Origin: Chitinophaga solisilvae
Lineage (GTDB): Bacteria; Bacteroidota; Bacteroidia; Chitinophagales; Chitinophagaceae
Assembly (NCBI RefSeq): GCF_009928525.1
Contig: NZ_JAABOK010000003.1
Coordinates: 248,001 to 312,000, forward strand
Direction: 5' to 3'
Length of the DNA: 64,000 nt
The translations under genes and the position numbers were made by a program. The notes below the pieces were generated by a model, which saw nothing but the letters and a program-made list of their open reading frames with translations, was not told the DNA's origin and searched no databases. The stretch's first letter is position 1, and every line of letters starts with the position of its first letter. Below are positions 53,951-63,254 of the stretch, in pieces.

Positions 53951-56900
53951 CTGGAAGAGGCCTCCTGTACCACGAGAAAAGCAATAAGTTCAAAATCATC
54001 CAGCCCGGATATGGTATTTACCAGCGCCGAGGTTTTACCTCCGGTAAAAAGGCTGTCCAGGTCTTTTTCTTCTTTCACGCTTATAATCGAACGTATGGCG
54101 GAATTGAGAAGCCCGGAATATTTCCCCATTTTCCGTCCATCATCCGTGGCCTCATTGAAATGGCGGAACACCTGCACAATCGGCTCACTATGCCCTTTGC
54201 TGCTGGTACGCACCAGGTCGAGCAACCTTTTCGCATCGGTGTGGTTGGCAATAATTTCGCCATTGTCACCTATATAAACGAGATAATATGGGTGCAGCCT
54301 GTTCTGCTGATTTATATTAACCCCGCCATTGCGGTTACGCAGTGCAAAAATAACTCCCGGCATCAGTCCAAGATCCGGCTGTGCAGGCACAACGGCGTGC
54401 ATCCCCCTGGGAGCAGACTCCAGATCGCCGTGTTCTTTGACATAGTTAATCAGATCCATCCGGAAATCGTTTAGCCCGAGATCAGTGATAGATACGCCTG
54501 TTTTGAGTTCTTCCAGTTCAATCACCTCTTCCTGCAAACGACGGAGCTGCTCCCTGCGATAAGCAATATCGCTGCTTTTAGCCGTTAATACATTGTCATC
54601 GCCCGTCGCGGATACATCAGCAATGACCATGCGGGCCTCCACTCGTTCTTTCAGGCGGATATACTCATCAAGGGAAATATCTGGCCAGTAATTCACCAGC
54701 TGAATGAATCTGTTAGGAGAACCGATACGGTCAATACGACCAAAGCGCTGGATGATCCGCACGGGATTCCAGTGAATATCGTAGTTAATCAGGTAGTCGC
54801 AATCCTGCAAATTCTGGCCTTCGGAAATACAGTCTGTACCTATGAGAATATCAATTTCGCCGGTTACTTCCGGCATCACCAGTTGTTTTTCTTTCGACCT
54901 GGGTGAGAATAGCGTCAGAACAGACTGAAAGTCGAAGCCTGTGCCTAATGTGGATTTGGGGCTATCCTTACCTGTGACCATGCCAAAATGAATGTCGTTG
55001 TCAGGGAGCGGACTACCTTGCGCCAGATTTTTATAGAGATAGCTTGCCGTATCGGCAAAAGCGGTGAAGATGAGGACCTTTTTATTCTGGTGATTGATAG
55101 GATGGCTGATCTTGTCAGTAATCAGCTGTTTGAGATGCTGTAGTTTACTGTCATCTTCGGGCGTGACTTTATTCATTGAATCAAGCAGGCCGTCAATCAG
55201 CTGCAGGTCGTTGTTTAAATCACCCTTCCACCGCTCCACATCCATATCAGAAAGCGCAATCTTTATCTTACCACCAACCGTTGTACTCTCGAGATCAGAA
55301 AAATCATCTTCTTCGGCTTCCAATGTTTCCATCCCCTCGGTAAAATCGCTGACGCTGAGGTGCTGACCGGATTCAAAATTTGCAATTACCTGAAGGGTAT
55401 GCTGTAGTTTTTCCTTCAAAGACCGGAGCGTAATACGGAAGGATTCAACTGAACTTTCCAGGCGTTTCAGCAGGTTGGTTGTCATCAGTGCCTGCAGGCT
55501 GATTTCACGGTCTATCTGGCGGAATCTGCCACCACCTGCACTCACACGGGTATCATACATTTCTTCATATTTCCGCTGGCGGCTGGGCAATATGTAACTA
55601 ATGGGTGCATATACAGCGAGTTTCAGTAAGGAAAGCTCACCAAATATTTCATTGAAGTTCATTACATCGCTGCGTGTTGTCAGCGGCGAATGAAAAGATA
55701 ATGGCTTCCGGCGTTCGGGAAATCTGCCAATATCCTTTGTATCGTAGAATGTTTCAATGTGTTTGCGTGAACGGGCAATGGTAACACTGTCCAGCAACTC
55801 AAAGAAGTCAAAATCAAGTGTATCCAGTATGGCTCTTGCCGTTCGTTCTTCCGGCGGCAGTTTTGACCACTGGTTAAATGCAGACTGAGCACGACGGAAT
55901 ATTTCCTCTATACTGCGGGAGGTTTTCAGCTTTTCATTCAACTTATCGGAATCACCTTCATAGGCAAGCGCAAGCTGGTTCCGCAGGTCAGTAAAACGGT
56001 TGTTTACGGGTGTGGCAGAAAGCATCAGCACTTTGGTTTTTACACCTTCCCGGATAACACTGTTCATAAGTTTCTGGTACCGGGTTTCCCGTTCCTTGTA
56101 AGCGTCATTATTTCTGAAGTTATGCGATTCATCAATGACTACAAGATCGTAGTTGCCCCAATTCACGCGATTAAGGGGTATCCCGAAAGATTCGCCTGAG
56201 GTCCGTGATAAATCAGTATGACTAAGCACATCATATCCCAGACGATCCTGCGCAAAAATATTTGTTTTGAGATTCTTATTATAGTTAAGCCAGTTATCTG
56301 CCAGTTTCTTCGGACACAGGAGCAGGACAGATTTATTACGTAGTTCATAATACTTAATGACAGCCAGCGCAGTAAAGGTTTTGCCCAATCCGACGCTATC
56401 CGCCAGGATGCACCCGTTATATGTTTCAAGTTTATTGATGATGCCTACTGCGGCATCCCGCTGATAGTTAAAAAGTTTCTTCCAGATAAGACTATCCTGG
56501 TAACCGGTGCGGTCATTTGGTAATACGTCTTCATTAATATCTTCCAGAAATTCTTTGAAAAAGCTGTACAGCATCAGAAAATAAATCCGTTCGGGAGAGT
56601 TTTCATGATAAACGGATTCAATATGATCGCAGATGGCTTCAGTTACGTCCTGTACCTTTGAGGGGTCGTTCCATATCTGATCGAACAGCTTCAGGTATTG
56701 CGCAGTAGAGCTTTCATCAGTCAGGCGGGTAATGAAATTAGAAACCGCATCCCCTTGCTGATAGCCTAAATCAACTGCCGTAAAGCCATGCAGGGGCAGA
56801 TAAGAGATTCGATCAGCACCTTTTGTTAAACAAACAAACTGCTGCATCTGGGCTCTTGTCTTATTTGAACGGAAGGTAGCTTTATCCCTTATCCAGCAGG

Positions 56901-57231
56901 CACATTCTCTTGCTATTGCCCGTTGCGTCAGCTTATTGCGAAGTTGGATTTCAAATTCAGAACCATAAAGACTGGTTTCACGATTAGATTTAGGGATGAA
57001 AAATTCCCGACGTTCTTTCCGGACTTTATCGGTCACTTCATTGGCGATGAATGTAGGGGCAGTGAAAATAAATTCAAAGGACTCAATGCCGGAAAGCTCG
57101 GCCTTCAACGCTTCATAGGCATAAATGGAAAAGCATGAAGCAGCTATTTTAACCCTGGATTTGTCCTTAATTGCAGCTTTAAGATCATCCCCGAAAAGCT
57201 TATTTACATTATCAATTATATCCATGTTCAT
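53947..57231 (-). CDS. Large SNF2/DEAD-like helicase with PLD-like N-terminal domain
   Basis: A 1094-residue protein, first in the operon. Residues about 15-200 resemble the phospholipase-D-like N-terminus of helicase-related defence proteins (VKIAASCFSIYAYEALKAEL, FEFIFTAP), but no HKD motif is seen, so nuclease action is doubtful. The helicase core has Walker A LADSVGLGKTFTAL (277-285), motif II VIDESHNFRNND, LSATPVNNR, and motif V/VI SEGQNLQDCDYLINYD then QRFGRIDRIGS. Start at 57231 (MNMDIID); 57225 is also possible. It is predicted to translocate on DNA and act with the Mod-Res pair. Confidence 0.88.
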   Translation of the reverse strand: MNMDIIDNVNKLFGDDLKAAIKDKSRVKIAASCFSIYAYEALKAELSGIESFEFIFTAPTFIANEVTDKVRKERREFFIPKSNRETSLYGSEFEIQLRNKLTQRAIARECACWIRDKATFRSNKTRAQMQQFVCLTKGADRISYLPLHGFTAVDLGYQQGDAVSNFITRLTDESSTAQYLKLFDQIWNDPSKVQDVTEAICDHIESVYHENSPERIYFLMLYSFFKEFLEDINEDVLPNDRTGYQDSLIWKKLFNYQRDAAVGIINKLETYNGCILADSVGLGKTFTALAVIKYYELRNKSVLLLCPKKLADNWLNYNKNLKTNIFAQDRLGYDVLSHTDLSRTSGESFGIPLNRVNWGNYDLVVIDESHNFRNNDAYKERETRYQKLMNSVIREGVKTKVLMLSATPVNNRFTDLRNQLALAYEGDSDKLNEKLKTSRSIEEIFRRAQSAFNQWSKLPPEERTARAILDTLDFDFFELLDSVTIARSRKHIETFYDTKDIGRFPERRKPLSFHSPLTTRSDVMNFNEIFGELSLLKLAVYAPISYILPSRQRKYEEMYDTRVSAGGGRFRQIDREISLQALMTTNLLKRLESSVESFRITLRSLKEKLQHTLQVIANFESGQHLSVSDFTEGMETLEAEEDDFSDLESTTVGGKIKIALSDMDVERWKGDLNNDLQLIDGLLDSMNKVTPEDDSKLQHLKQLITDKISHPINHQNKKVLIFTAFADTASYLYKNLAQGSPLPDNDIHFGMVTGKDSPKSTLGTGFDFQSVLTLFSPRSKEKQLVMPEVTGEIDILIGTDCISEGQNLQDCDYLINYDIHWNPVRIIQRFGRIDRIGSPNRFIQLVNYWPDISLDEYIRLKERVEARMVIADVSATGDDNVLTAKSSDIAYRREQLRRLQEEVIELEELKTGVSITDLGLNDFRMDLINYVKEHGDLESAPRGMHAVVPAQPDLGLMPGVIFALRNRNGGVNINQQNRLHPYYLVYIGDNGEIIANHTDAKRLLDLVRTSSKGHSEPIVQVFRHFNEATDDGRKMGKYSGLLNSAIRSIISVKEEKDLDSLFTGGKTSALVNTISGLDDFELIAFLVVQEASSR

Positions 57232-57579
57232 AACCGGTTCCGAATCTGATAAATTCGCCCCCCTCTGCCTTCTGTACTACTACCTCCAATCCGGGATGGC
57301 GTTATGCATGCCCAATAGTTTAGTGGTTTTACATTACTTTTTGTCTATAATATCACCTGATGAAATTTATAAACTGATCTTAAATATAAATTAATTCGAT
57401 TTACGGAGACGTATTTTGATTTGACGCTACTGGGGTATTATGATGTGTGCGTAAATATTTATATGTGTAAATGATTGTAATGTATATCTAACTTCTGCCT
57501 GCTTTCATAACGGCCTTTTCCTGCTATATTATGAATATAATAAGCAGTTTATTATCAGGATTTAATCTTCCATACGCTG

Positions 57580-57631
57580 AGATCTCCGCTGCATCCCCAA
57601 TAACCAAATCTCAAATAACCCAATAACCAAA
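57580..57631. repeat. Solo half of the long inverted-repeat family
   Basis: AGATCTCCGCTGCAT followed by AATAACCAAATCTCAAATAA matches the right arm and core of IR3, but no left arm is found to its left. It touches the stop codon of the TolC-like gene at 57632. It lies within the 400-base gap 57232-57631, A+T-rich, with no gene I can support; a short CGAAT / ATTCG hairpin at about 57240-57266 lies before the helicase start. Confidence 0.75.
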
Positions 57632-59077
57632 TCACAAGATCCTTCTGTCCGTTGCGAAATCATACAATGTCAGGCATCTCAGCTGATAATATGCATCCCA
57701 GAAGGTGCGTAGTGCGTTAATATATTTCTTACGGGCCTGATCTTTTTCCAGCAGTGCAATATTCAGATCGGTAACGGACAGCTTCCCCAGTTTAAACTGT
57801 TCCTGTGCCAGCGCATATCTTTCCTGTGCGATCATATCTGTCTGATGGGAGACTTCGATATTATCCCTGATGAGGTCTGCATTTTTTACAAGTGTTACAA
57901 TTACCTGGCGGATATTCATTTCTTCCTGGGCAATCGTGTATTCTGTTGTTTTGAGGTTATTGCTGGCCAGGTTTACTTTCCCCCGGTTCCGGCCCCAGTC
58001 TACGATAGGTATGGCTACGCCCAGCGTTACATTTTGCTGGGAGTTGGGCTGCTGGTATAGTTTACTGAACTGCTGGCTGGCATTATTGAGGCCGTAGCTG
58101 GCTGTCAGGTTAACGGTCAGGCGTTCCTTACGGGCCTGTTGCAAATCGCGCATGGCTTCTTCGCGGCGGCGAATAAATCCGGTGAAGGCGGCACGGTTAC
58201 GTATGGCTTCCTGTAAAGCGATTTCCATGGAAATATGCAGTACCGGCAGCTCCGTGGGCAGTAACAGCTCCATACTGGTGGTATCCGGGTTAGCGGTATA
58301 GCTGTTAAGGTTAAATAAAGCGGTTTGCAGCAGTACCACAGCCTGTTTCTGATCCTGTATGGAGTTCAGTATCTGCAGCCTTATCTGCAGTAATTTCTCT
58401 CTGGAGGCGGTGCCAAGGTCCACTTTTTTTAGTTCTATATCATAGATCTGTTGCTGATGCTGGAGATTTTTGCCGGAGAGGTCAAGGTTCACCTGTGCAT
58501 CCAGCACATCGAAGAAGTACCGGACAACATCCGCAGAAATATTTTCCTGCTGTTGTATATAGTTTTTGTTGGCTTCTTCAAGTCGCAGCGGCGCCAGCTT
58601 TTTCTGCCATTTATAGGCATTAAATCCGAACAGGGGCTGTTGCAGGTATATGTTGGCTGGTATAGTACTGAACTGGCCGAATTTCCGCTCTATATCATCA
58701 AAACGGTTAAGGGAGGAATTGACAGATAAAGTTCCCCCCGTTGCGGTAATGATCTGTGATAAACTGAGCCCTGCTGTAACGGTATTCTGTATACGATACT
58801 GATATAAGCTGCTCCCATCAGGCTGCCGCACGGCCAGGTAATCCTTACTGTAGTCAATCAGGGTACCTGTCAGCAGCAGCTGAGGTTTAACGGACGCCCT
58901 GAAGTTATCATATTCGTAATGGCTGGCCTGCCGTGTGCTGGCCGCCAGTTTCTTGTTAATGGAATGTTCTGCCGCGGTTGCTATAAAGTCCTGTAGCTGA
59001 TATTGCCGGCGTAGCTGACCTTTCAGCAGCGGCAGACAGCAAAGCTGTAAAACGGTGAGCAGTATATATCTTTTCAT
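57632..59077 (-). CDS. TolC family outer-membrane efflux protein
   Basis: A 481-residue protein with a Sec signal (MKRYILLTVLQLCCLPLLKG) and the two-repeat helical TolC pattern; the second repeat includes QEEMNIRQVIVTLVKNADL and ALAQEQFKLGKLSVTDLN. It is last of a three-gene minus-strand operon (adaptor, permease, channel), starting three bases after the permease stop. It is unlike the TolC-like protein at 1191 in detail, so the two pumps are not recent duplicates. Confidence 0.9.
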   Translation of the reverse strand: MKRYILLTVLQLCCLPLLKGQLRRQYQLQDFIATAAEHSINKKLAASTRQASHYEYDNFRASVKPQLLLTGTLIDYSKDYLAVRQPDGSSLYQYRIQNTVTAGLSLSQIITATGGTLSVNSSLNRFDDIERKFGQFSTIPANIYLQQPLFGFNAYKWQKKLAPLRLEEANKNYIQQQENISADVVRYFFDVLDAQVNLDLSGKNLQHQQQIYDIELKKVDLGTASREKLLQIRLQILNSIQDQKQAVVLLQTALFNLNSYTANPDTTSMELLLPTELPVLHISMEIALQEAIRNRAAFTGFIRRREEAMRDLQQARKERLTVNLTASYGLNNASQQFSKLYQQPNSQQNVTLGVAIPIVDWGRNRGKVNLASNNLKTTEYTIAQEEMNIRQVIVTLVKNADLIRDNIEVSHQTDMIAQERYALAQEQFKLGKLSVTDLNIALLEKDQARKKYINALRTFWDAYYQLRCLTLYDFATDRRIL

Positions 59078-59080
59078 GTA

Positions 59081-62000
59081 TTAATCTTTCTTGGTGAAGA
59101 ACCAGTATGCCAGCGGAATAAACCAGAGGGTGAAAAAGGAGCCGATGGTAAGCCCGCCGGCAATAACATATACCAGCGGCTTCTGCAGATCATTGCCGAT
59201 ACCGCCGGTAAACAATACGGGCATCAATGCCAGACTGGTGGTAAGAGATGTCATCAGCAAAGGTTTCAGACATATTTCCCCTGCTTCGTGAATGGCCCTG
59301 GTCATGGCTTCCCGTTTGCTCAGACCGGCAGCTTCATACTGGCTCCGGAGCCGGCGCAGCGTTTCCATTTTCAGAATAGGGTCATCTACAATAATGCCGA
59401 GCACCACTACGAAGCCCACGCCAGCCATAATATCCAGTGTACCTCCTGCCAGGTAAACAATGAGCAGCGCACCGGCAATGCCCAGCGGCATGGTGAGCAT
59501 AATGATAAGCGGGTGCACCAGGTTCTCAAACTGTACGGCCAGTATGAAATACAGCAGCAGTATGGCTATCAGTACGGTAATCAGAATTTCATGAGAACGG
59601 TGTTTTTCTGTGAAATACCTGCCGGAGAAATTAACGCGGTAACCCTCTCTGGCCGCTATGGCGGTAATGCTTTCCTGCAGGCGGTTGTAGTCGGAATGCA
59701 GCTGCTCCGTGTATACGATACCGTGATAAGCACCTGTCTTGTCGCCGGTAATGTACCGCGGACTATGGTCTTTGTTCCAGGAAATAATGGCGGACAGCGG
59801 ATAGCTGATATTATTTTTCCCGGTAATGGTATGACTCAGGGCGGTAGCGATGTCGGTATTGTCCCTGGAAAACCTGATGGTTTTGATTTCTCCGAATCGC
59901 TTTATTTCTGAAATAGTGTACTGGCCGAACAGGCGTTGCAGCGTTTCTTTCAGGGTGGCCATACTGATACCATAGAGTTGCATTTTATAGGTATCAGGCG
60001 TAAATGTGATGCTGGTTTCTTCCTGGAAGGCGGCGCCTTTTTTCCAGGCAGGAGCCGGCAGCATTTGCAGGGCTTTCAATATACCGGCATAAGACCCCTT
60101 GTCTGTAGCGGGATTCATGGGTTTCAGCCTGGCTTCAAAATAGGGGCTGTTATCGCGGAACAGTTGTGTGAACGCATTGGGTGCGTCTTCCAGCTTCCAT
60201 ACGGCATCGGGGTAGTGCTGCTGTAACCACTGCTGAATAAGGGCATCCTGCCGTAGCTTGTCAGCTTCCTTTTTGCATTTATAGTAAATGTCGGCCTGTT
60301 GTAATGTGGTGTGCTGCTGCCCCAGCAGAAACTGTTTCAATCCAAGATCCGCTTCCCACGCTACCGTGTGGCTGTCTATAACCGCCTCCAGCTGCTTGAT
60401 TCTGCGATGATTTTCTGCCAGGTCTACAGGGCTGTTCCAGTCGATGGTCAGTAATGTTTCCGTTTGCGTGATATGCGGCAGCGCGGATACGGGAATAAAC
60501 TGGTAGAGTATGATGCCAACGGGCATCAGTGCAATGGTAAAGAAAAAATAGCGTTTCTTTCTGCTGAAGATATGATGTATCATCCGGTGATATTTTCCGG
60601 ATATCCATTTATACAACCGGGTATCTTCCCGCATAGACGCGGCTTTGTCTGAAATGAACAGGCGGAATAGCAGCGGATTCAGGAAAAATGCTACCAGCAG
60701 CGAAACACCCAGGGAAATGGTGAGTGCGATAGCCTGGTCGGTGATGATGGCTCCTGCAAGCCCGCTCAGGTATATTAAAGGCAGATATACTGCCACCGTG
60801 GTAAGCACCTGGCTGATAACCGGTACTATTACCTCATTGGTACCGGCTACACAACTGTCTTCTACCGACAGCCCTTCTTTTCTTTTCCTGGAAATATTGT
60901 CTAGCACCACAATAGAATTATCTATCAGCATGCCTATACCCAATGCCAGCCCGGAAAGGGAGATAATATTGAAGGAAATACCGAACAGGTAGAAAAAGAT
61001 AAATGTGAGTATCAGCGACAGCGGGATGCTGATGCTCATGAGTACAGGAGATATAAAATTGCCGAGAAACAGGAACAGTACCAGTACACAGAGAATACCG
61101 CCGTACATTAAATCCTGCTGCAGGTTGTCAATACCTGCTTCCAGCAGGTAGTTCTGATTTTGGGAGATATAAAACCCGGCCTTCGGATAATTACGGTTGA
61201 ATTCCTTCACCAGGGAGTCGATTGCCGGCATGAGCGTGTGCATACGGGCGCCGGACTGTTTGTGTACATTCAGTACCAGCCCTTGCCGGCCGCCGTATAA
61301 ATGATAACCATCGGGGTCATTGATGCTGTGCTCCACTGTGGCGAAGCGGGACAAGGGCATCACAGCGGTGTTGTTATTAATGCTTACCGGAATATTTTTT
61401 ATCTGTGCGATGGAGAGCAGCTGGTTATTCACATTTACGCGCAGGCTGTAGTGGCCGTCTTTAACGGTTACTGTTCCCAGGTCCATGTTGGCGGACTGTA
61501 TGGCATTGGCGAGGTAAATAACATCCAGTTTAACTGCAGCCAGCGCCTGTACATCCGGCGTAATGGTAATGGCAGGCGTACTTTTCCCATTGATATCTGC
61601 CATAGATACACCGGGTAGCTGTTCTATCCGCTTTCTGAAAATCTTTTCACTGAGATTGGAGTACTCCTGGTAGTCGGTCATATTTACGGGAACAACCTGG
61701 ATGCGGGCCACCGGTATGTCTGACATGTTACTGCGGATAACAACCGGGCGTTCCATATCTGCCGGCAGACTATTCACCAGCCGGTCCAGTTTTTCATTGA
61801 TGGCCATATAGGCCAGGTTGGTATTGGTACCGTAGCCGAAGCGCAGGTACAGGGATGCCGTATGATTGCTGGTAGTGGTTTCAATATCTTCCAGCCCGGC
61901 AACCGTTGCCAGGTTTTCACGGAGCACACCGGTAACATTGGCTTCAATAGCGGCGGCGGTATTCCCCGGATAGATGCATTTAATGGTAATTCCAGGTACG

Positions 62001-62116
62001 TCAATGTCGGGGAGCAGCGCCACCGGAATGTGAAGCAGCGCAAGGATTCCCAGGATAATAAGTACGCCGAAAGACATCAACATGGCAATCGGCCGTCTGA
62101 TAATGAACCGGATCAT
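59081..62116 (-). CDS. RND efflux permease with unusual charge-relay residues
   Basis: A 1011-residue RND pump with the normal two-fold layout. In TM4 the usual pair DD appears as GMLIDNSIVVLDN, and in TM10 the usual lysine segment is replaced by GIIVDDPILKMETLRR. This set resembles a Bacteroidota subgroup neither typical AcrB nor typical CusA. Energy coupling must use another set of residues, most likely the TM10 aspartates. It is in the middle of an adaptor-permease-channel operon with gaps of only three bases. The substrate is unknown. Confidence 0.9.
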   Translation of the reverse strand: MIRFIIRRPIAMLMSFGVLIILGILALLHIPVALLPDIDVPGITIKCIYPGNTAAAIEANVTGVLRENLATVAGLEDIETTTSNHTASLYLRFGYGTNTNLAYMAINEKLDRLVNSLPADMERPVVIRSNMSDIPVARIQVVPVNMTDYQEYSNLSEKIFRKRIEQLPGVSMADINGKSTPAITITPDVQALAAVKLDVIYLANAIQSANMDLGTVTVKDGHYSLRVNVNNQLLSIAQIKNIPVSINNNTAVMPLSRFATVEHSINDPDGYHLYGGRQGLVLNVHKQSGARMHTLMPAIDSLVKEFNRNYPKAGFYISQNQNYLLEAGIDNLQQDLMYGGILCVLVLFLFLGNFISPVLMSISIPLSLILTFIFFYLFGISFNIISLSGLALGIGMLIDNSIVVLDNISRKRKEGLSVEDSCVAGTNEVIVPVISQVLTTVAVYLPLIYLSGLAGAIITDQAIALTISLGVSLLVAFFLNPLLFRLFISDKAASMREDTRLYKWISGKYHRMIHHIFSRKKRYFFFTIALMPVGIILYQFIPVSALPHITQTETLLTIDWNSPVDLAENHRRIKQLEAVIDSHTVAWEADLGLKQFLLGQQHTTLQQADIYYKCKKEADKLRQDALIQQWLQQHYPDAVWKLEDAPNAFTQLFRDNSPYFEARLKPMNPATDKGSYAGILKALQMLPAPAWKKGAAFQEETSITFTPDTYKMQLYGISMATLKETLQRLFGQYTISEIKRFGEIKTIRFSRDNTDIATALSHTITGKNNISYPLSAIISWNKDHSPRYITGDKTGAYHGIVYTEQLHSDYNRLQESITAIAAREGYRVNFSGRYFTEKHRSHEILITVLIAILLLYFILAVQFENLVHPLIIMLTMPLGIAGALLIVYLAGGTLDIMAGVGFVVVLGIIVDDPILKMETLRRLRSQYEAAGLSKREAMTRAIHEAGEICLKPLLMTSLTTSLALMPVLFTGGIGNDLQKPLVYVIAGGLTIGSFFTLWFIPLAYWFFTKKD

Positions 62117-62119
62117 GAA

Positions 62120-63184
62120 CTAACGAATAATACTGACAGCAGAGTTGTGGGTTAACTGAACATTATTGGAAATGATGACGCTATCGCCATCGCTGAGCCC
62201 TTCGGTGATTTCTACTGTAGTGCCATTATCTCTGCCGGTTTTCACATATTGCCACCTGGCCTGATTTTTCTGAACAGTAAATACCACCGGTTTGCCGCTG
62301 CGCATCACCACTGCTTCTTTGGGCACTGCCAGCACCTGCTGCAAGGGGATAGCCATTTTAGCCATCGCATTCATACCCGGTACCAGCGACTGATGATCGA
62401 TGATTTTCAGCTTTACCAGCATCATACCATTATCGTCCACAATAGGATTCATTTCCGTGATAACCGCGTGGTGCCGGCTGCCGGCAACAGTTTGCAGGGT
62501 GGCAGGCTGGCCTGCCTTCATCATGTTGAAATCGCTTTCCAGAATGCTGGCTTCCAGGTAAAGATCTGCAGGGGTATAAATGGTAAATAATTCATCTCCG
62601 GCCCTTACGGTGCTACCCTGTTGTACTTTAACATCGGCGGCCATCCCGCGGAAAGGTGCTTTGATACTCATTTTCTCCAGTTCCAGCGCCAGTTCTTTCA
62701 GGGTTAATTCCGCATTTGTCAGGCCAGTATTGCTTTTCAGCTTATGGTAAACGGTATCCTTGATTTGCTGCGATTTGGATTCGAGCAGGCTGGCCTGATT
62801 CAGCAACTCGCTTTTGTAGTTGATGGAAGCGTTGAAATGTTCTTCCGAGGCGCGTTCGCGGCGAAGGGTAATCGCCCGCTGATCAAATGCGATGACTGTT
62901 TCCCCGGCTTCCAGTATTTTATTGTTCCAGACATTACAGATACGCAGGGGGCCGCTCTGTTCCGCATGGATAACTTCTTTCTGCCTGGCTTTGATTTTAC
63001 CGGAACTTTCAATGTAATAACTGAACATCGCTTTGCGCAATACAAGCACTTTCACGGCGGTAATATTCTCCGGCTCTGTGTATTGTCTGGCGGGGGCTTC
63101 GTGCCGCTGGTCTGCAGCGGCCTGTCTGCAGGAAACAGATAATAAAGGCATCAGCACCATTCCTGTCAGCAATATTCTTAACAT
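62120..63184 (-). CDS. RND efflux periplasmic adaptor
   Basis: A 354-residue HlyD/AcrA-type adaptor. The N-terminus carries a lipoprotein-like signal (MLRILLTGMVLMPLLSVSC, lipobox LSVSC), unlike the helix-anchored adaptor at 2608. A lipoyl half-domain (EAGETVIAFDQRAITL) is followed by a helical hairpin, a second half (MSIKAPFRGMAADVKVQQGS) and a C-terminal membrane-proximal domain (EITEGLSDGDSVIISNN). It is first in its operon and links the permease at 59081 with the channel at 57632. Confidence 0.9.
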   Translation of the reverse strand: MLRILLTGMVLMPLLSVSCRQAAADQRHEAPARQYTEPENITAVKVLVLRKAMFSYYIESSGKIKARQKEVIHAEQSGPLRICNVWNNKILEAGETVIAFDQRAITLRRERASEEHFNASINYKSELLNQASLLESKSQQIKDTVYHKLKSNTGLTNAELTLKELALELEKMSIKAPFRGMAADVKVQQGSTVRAGDELFTIYTPADLYLEASILESDFNMMKAGQPATLQTVAGSRHHAVITEMNPIVDDNGMMLVKLKIIDHQSLVPGMNAMAKMAIPLQQVLAVPKEAVVMRSGKPVVFTVQKNQARWQYVKTGRDNGTTVEITEGLSDGDSVIISNNVQLTHNSAVSIIR

Positions 63185-63207
63185 GTTATAGCAATACTAA
63201 TGATGAA

Positions 63208-63235
63208 AGGCCGGTTGGAATATCCATACCGGCCT
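63208..63235 (-). terminator. Hairpin between the CGGC lipoprotein gene and the efflux operon
   Basis: AGGCCGGT / ACCGGCCT, a perfect 8-bp stem with a 12-base loop, and a weak T-rich stretch on the minus strand. It ends 24 bases before the adaptor ATG, so it may be a partial terminator with the efflux operon transcribed by read-through. Confidence 0.55.
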
Positions 63236-63254
63236 GTTGAAATATTTTTTATTG

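Noticed and set aside
57238..57285. GGTTCCGAATCT and CGCCCCCCTCTGCC as a possible duplicated tRNA 3' end (att site)
   Set aside because: The match to the tRNA-Asn end is poor and partly inverted; no run long enough for an attachment core is shared.
57125..57394. An 89-codon plus-strand frame at the right edge of the accessory segment
   Set aside because: It overlaps the helicase start, has no family pattern, and lies in A+T-rich sequence where such frames arise by chance.
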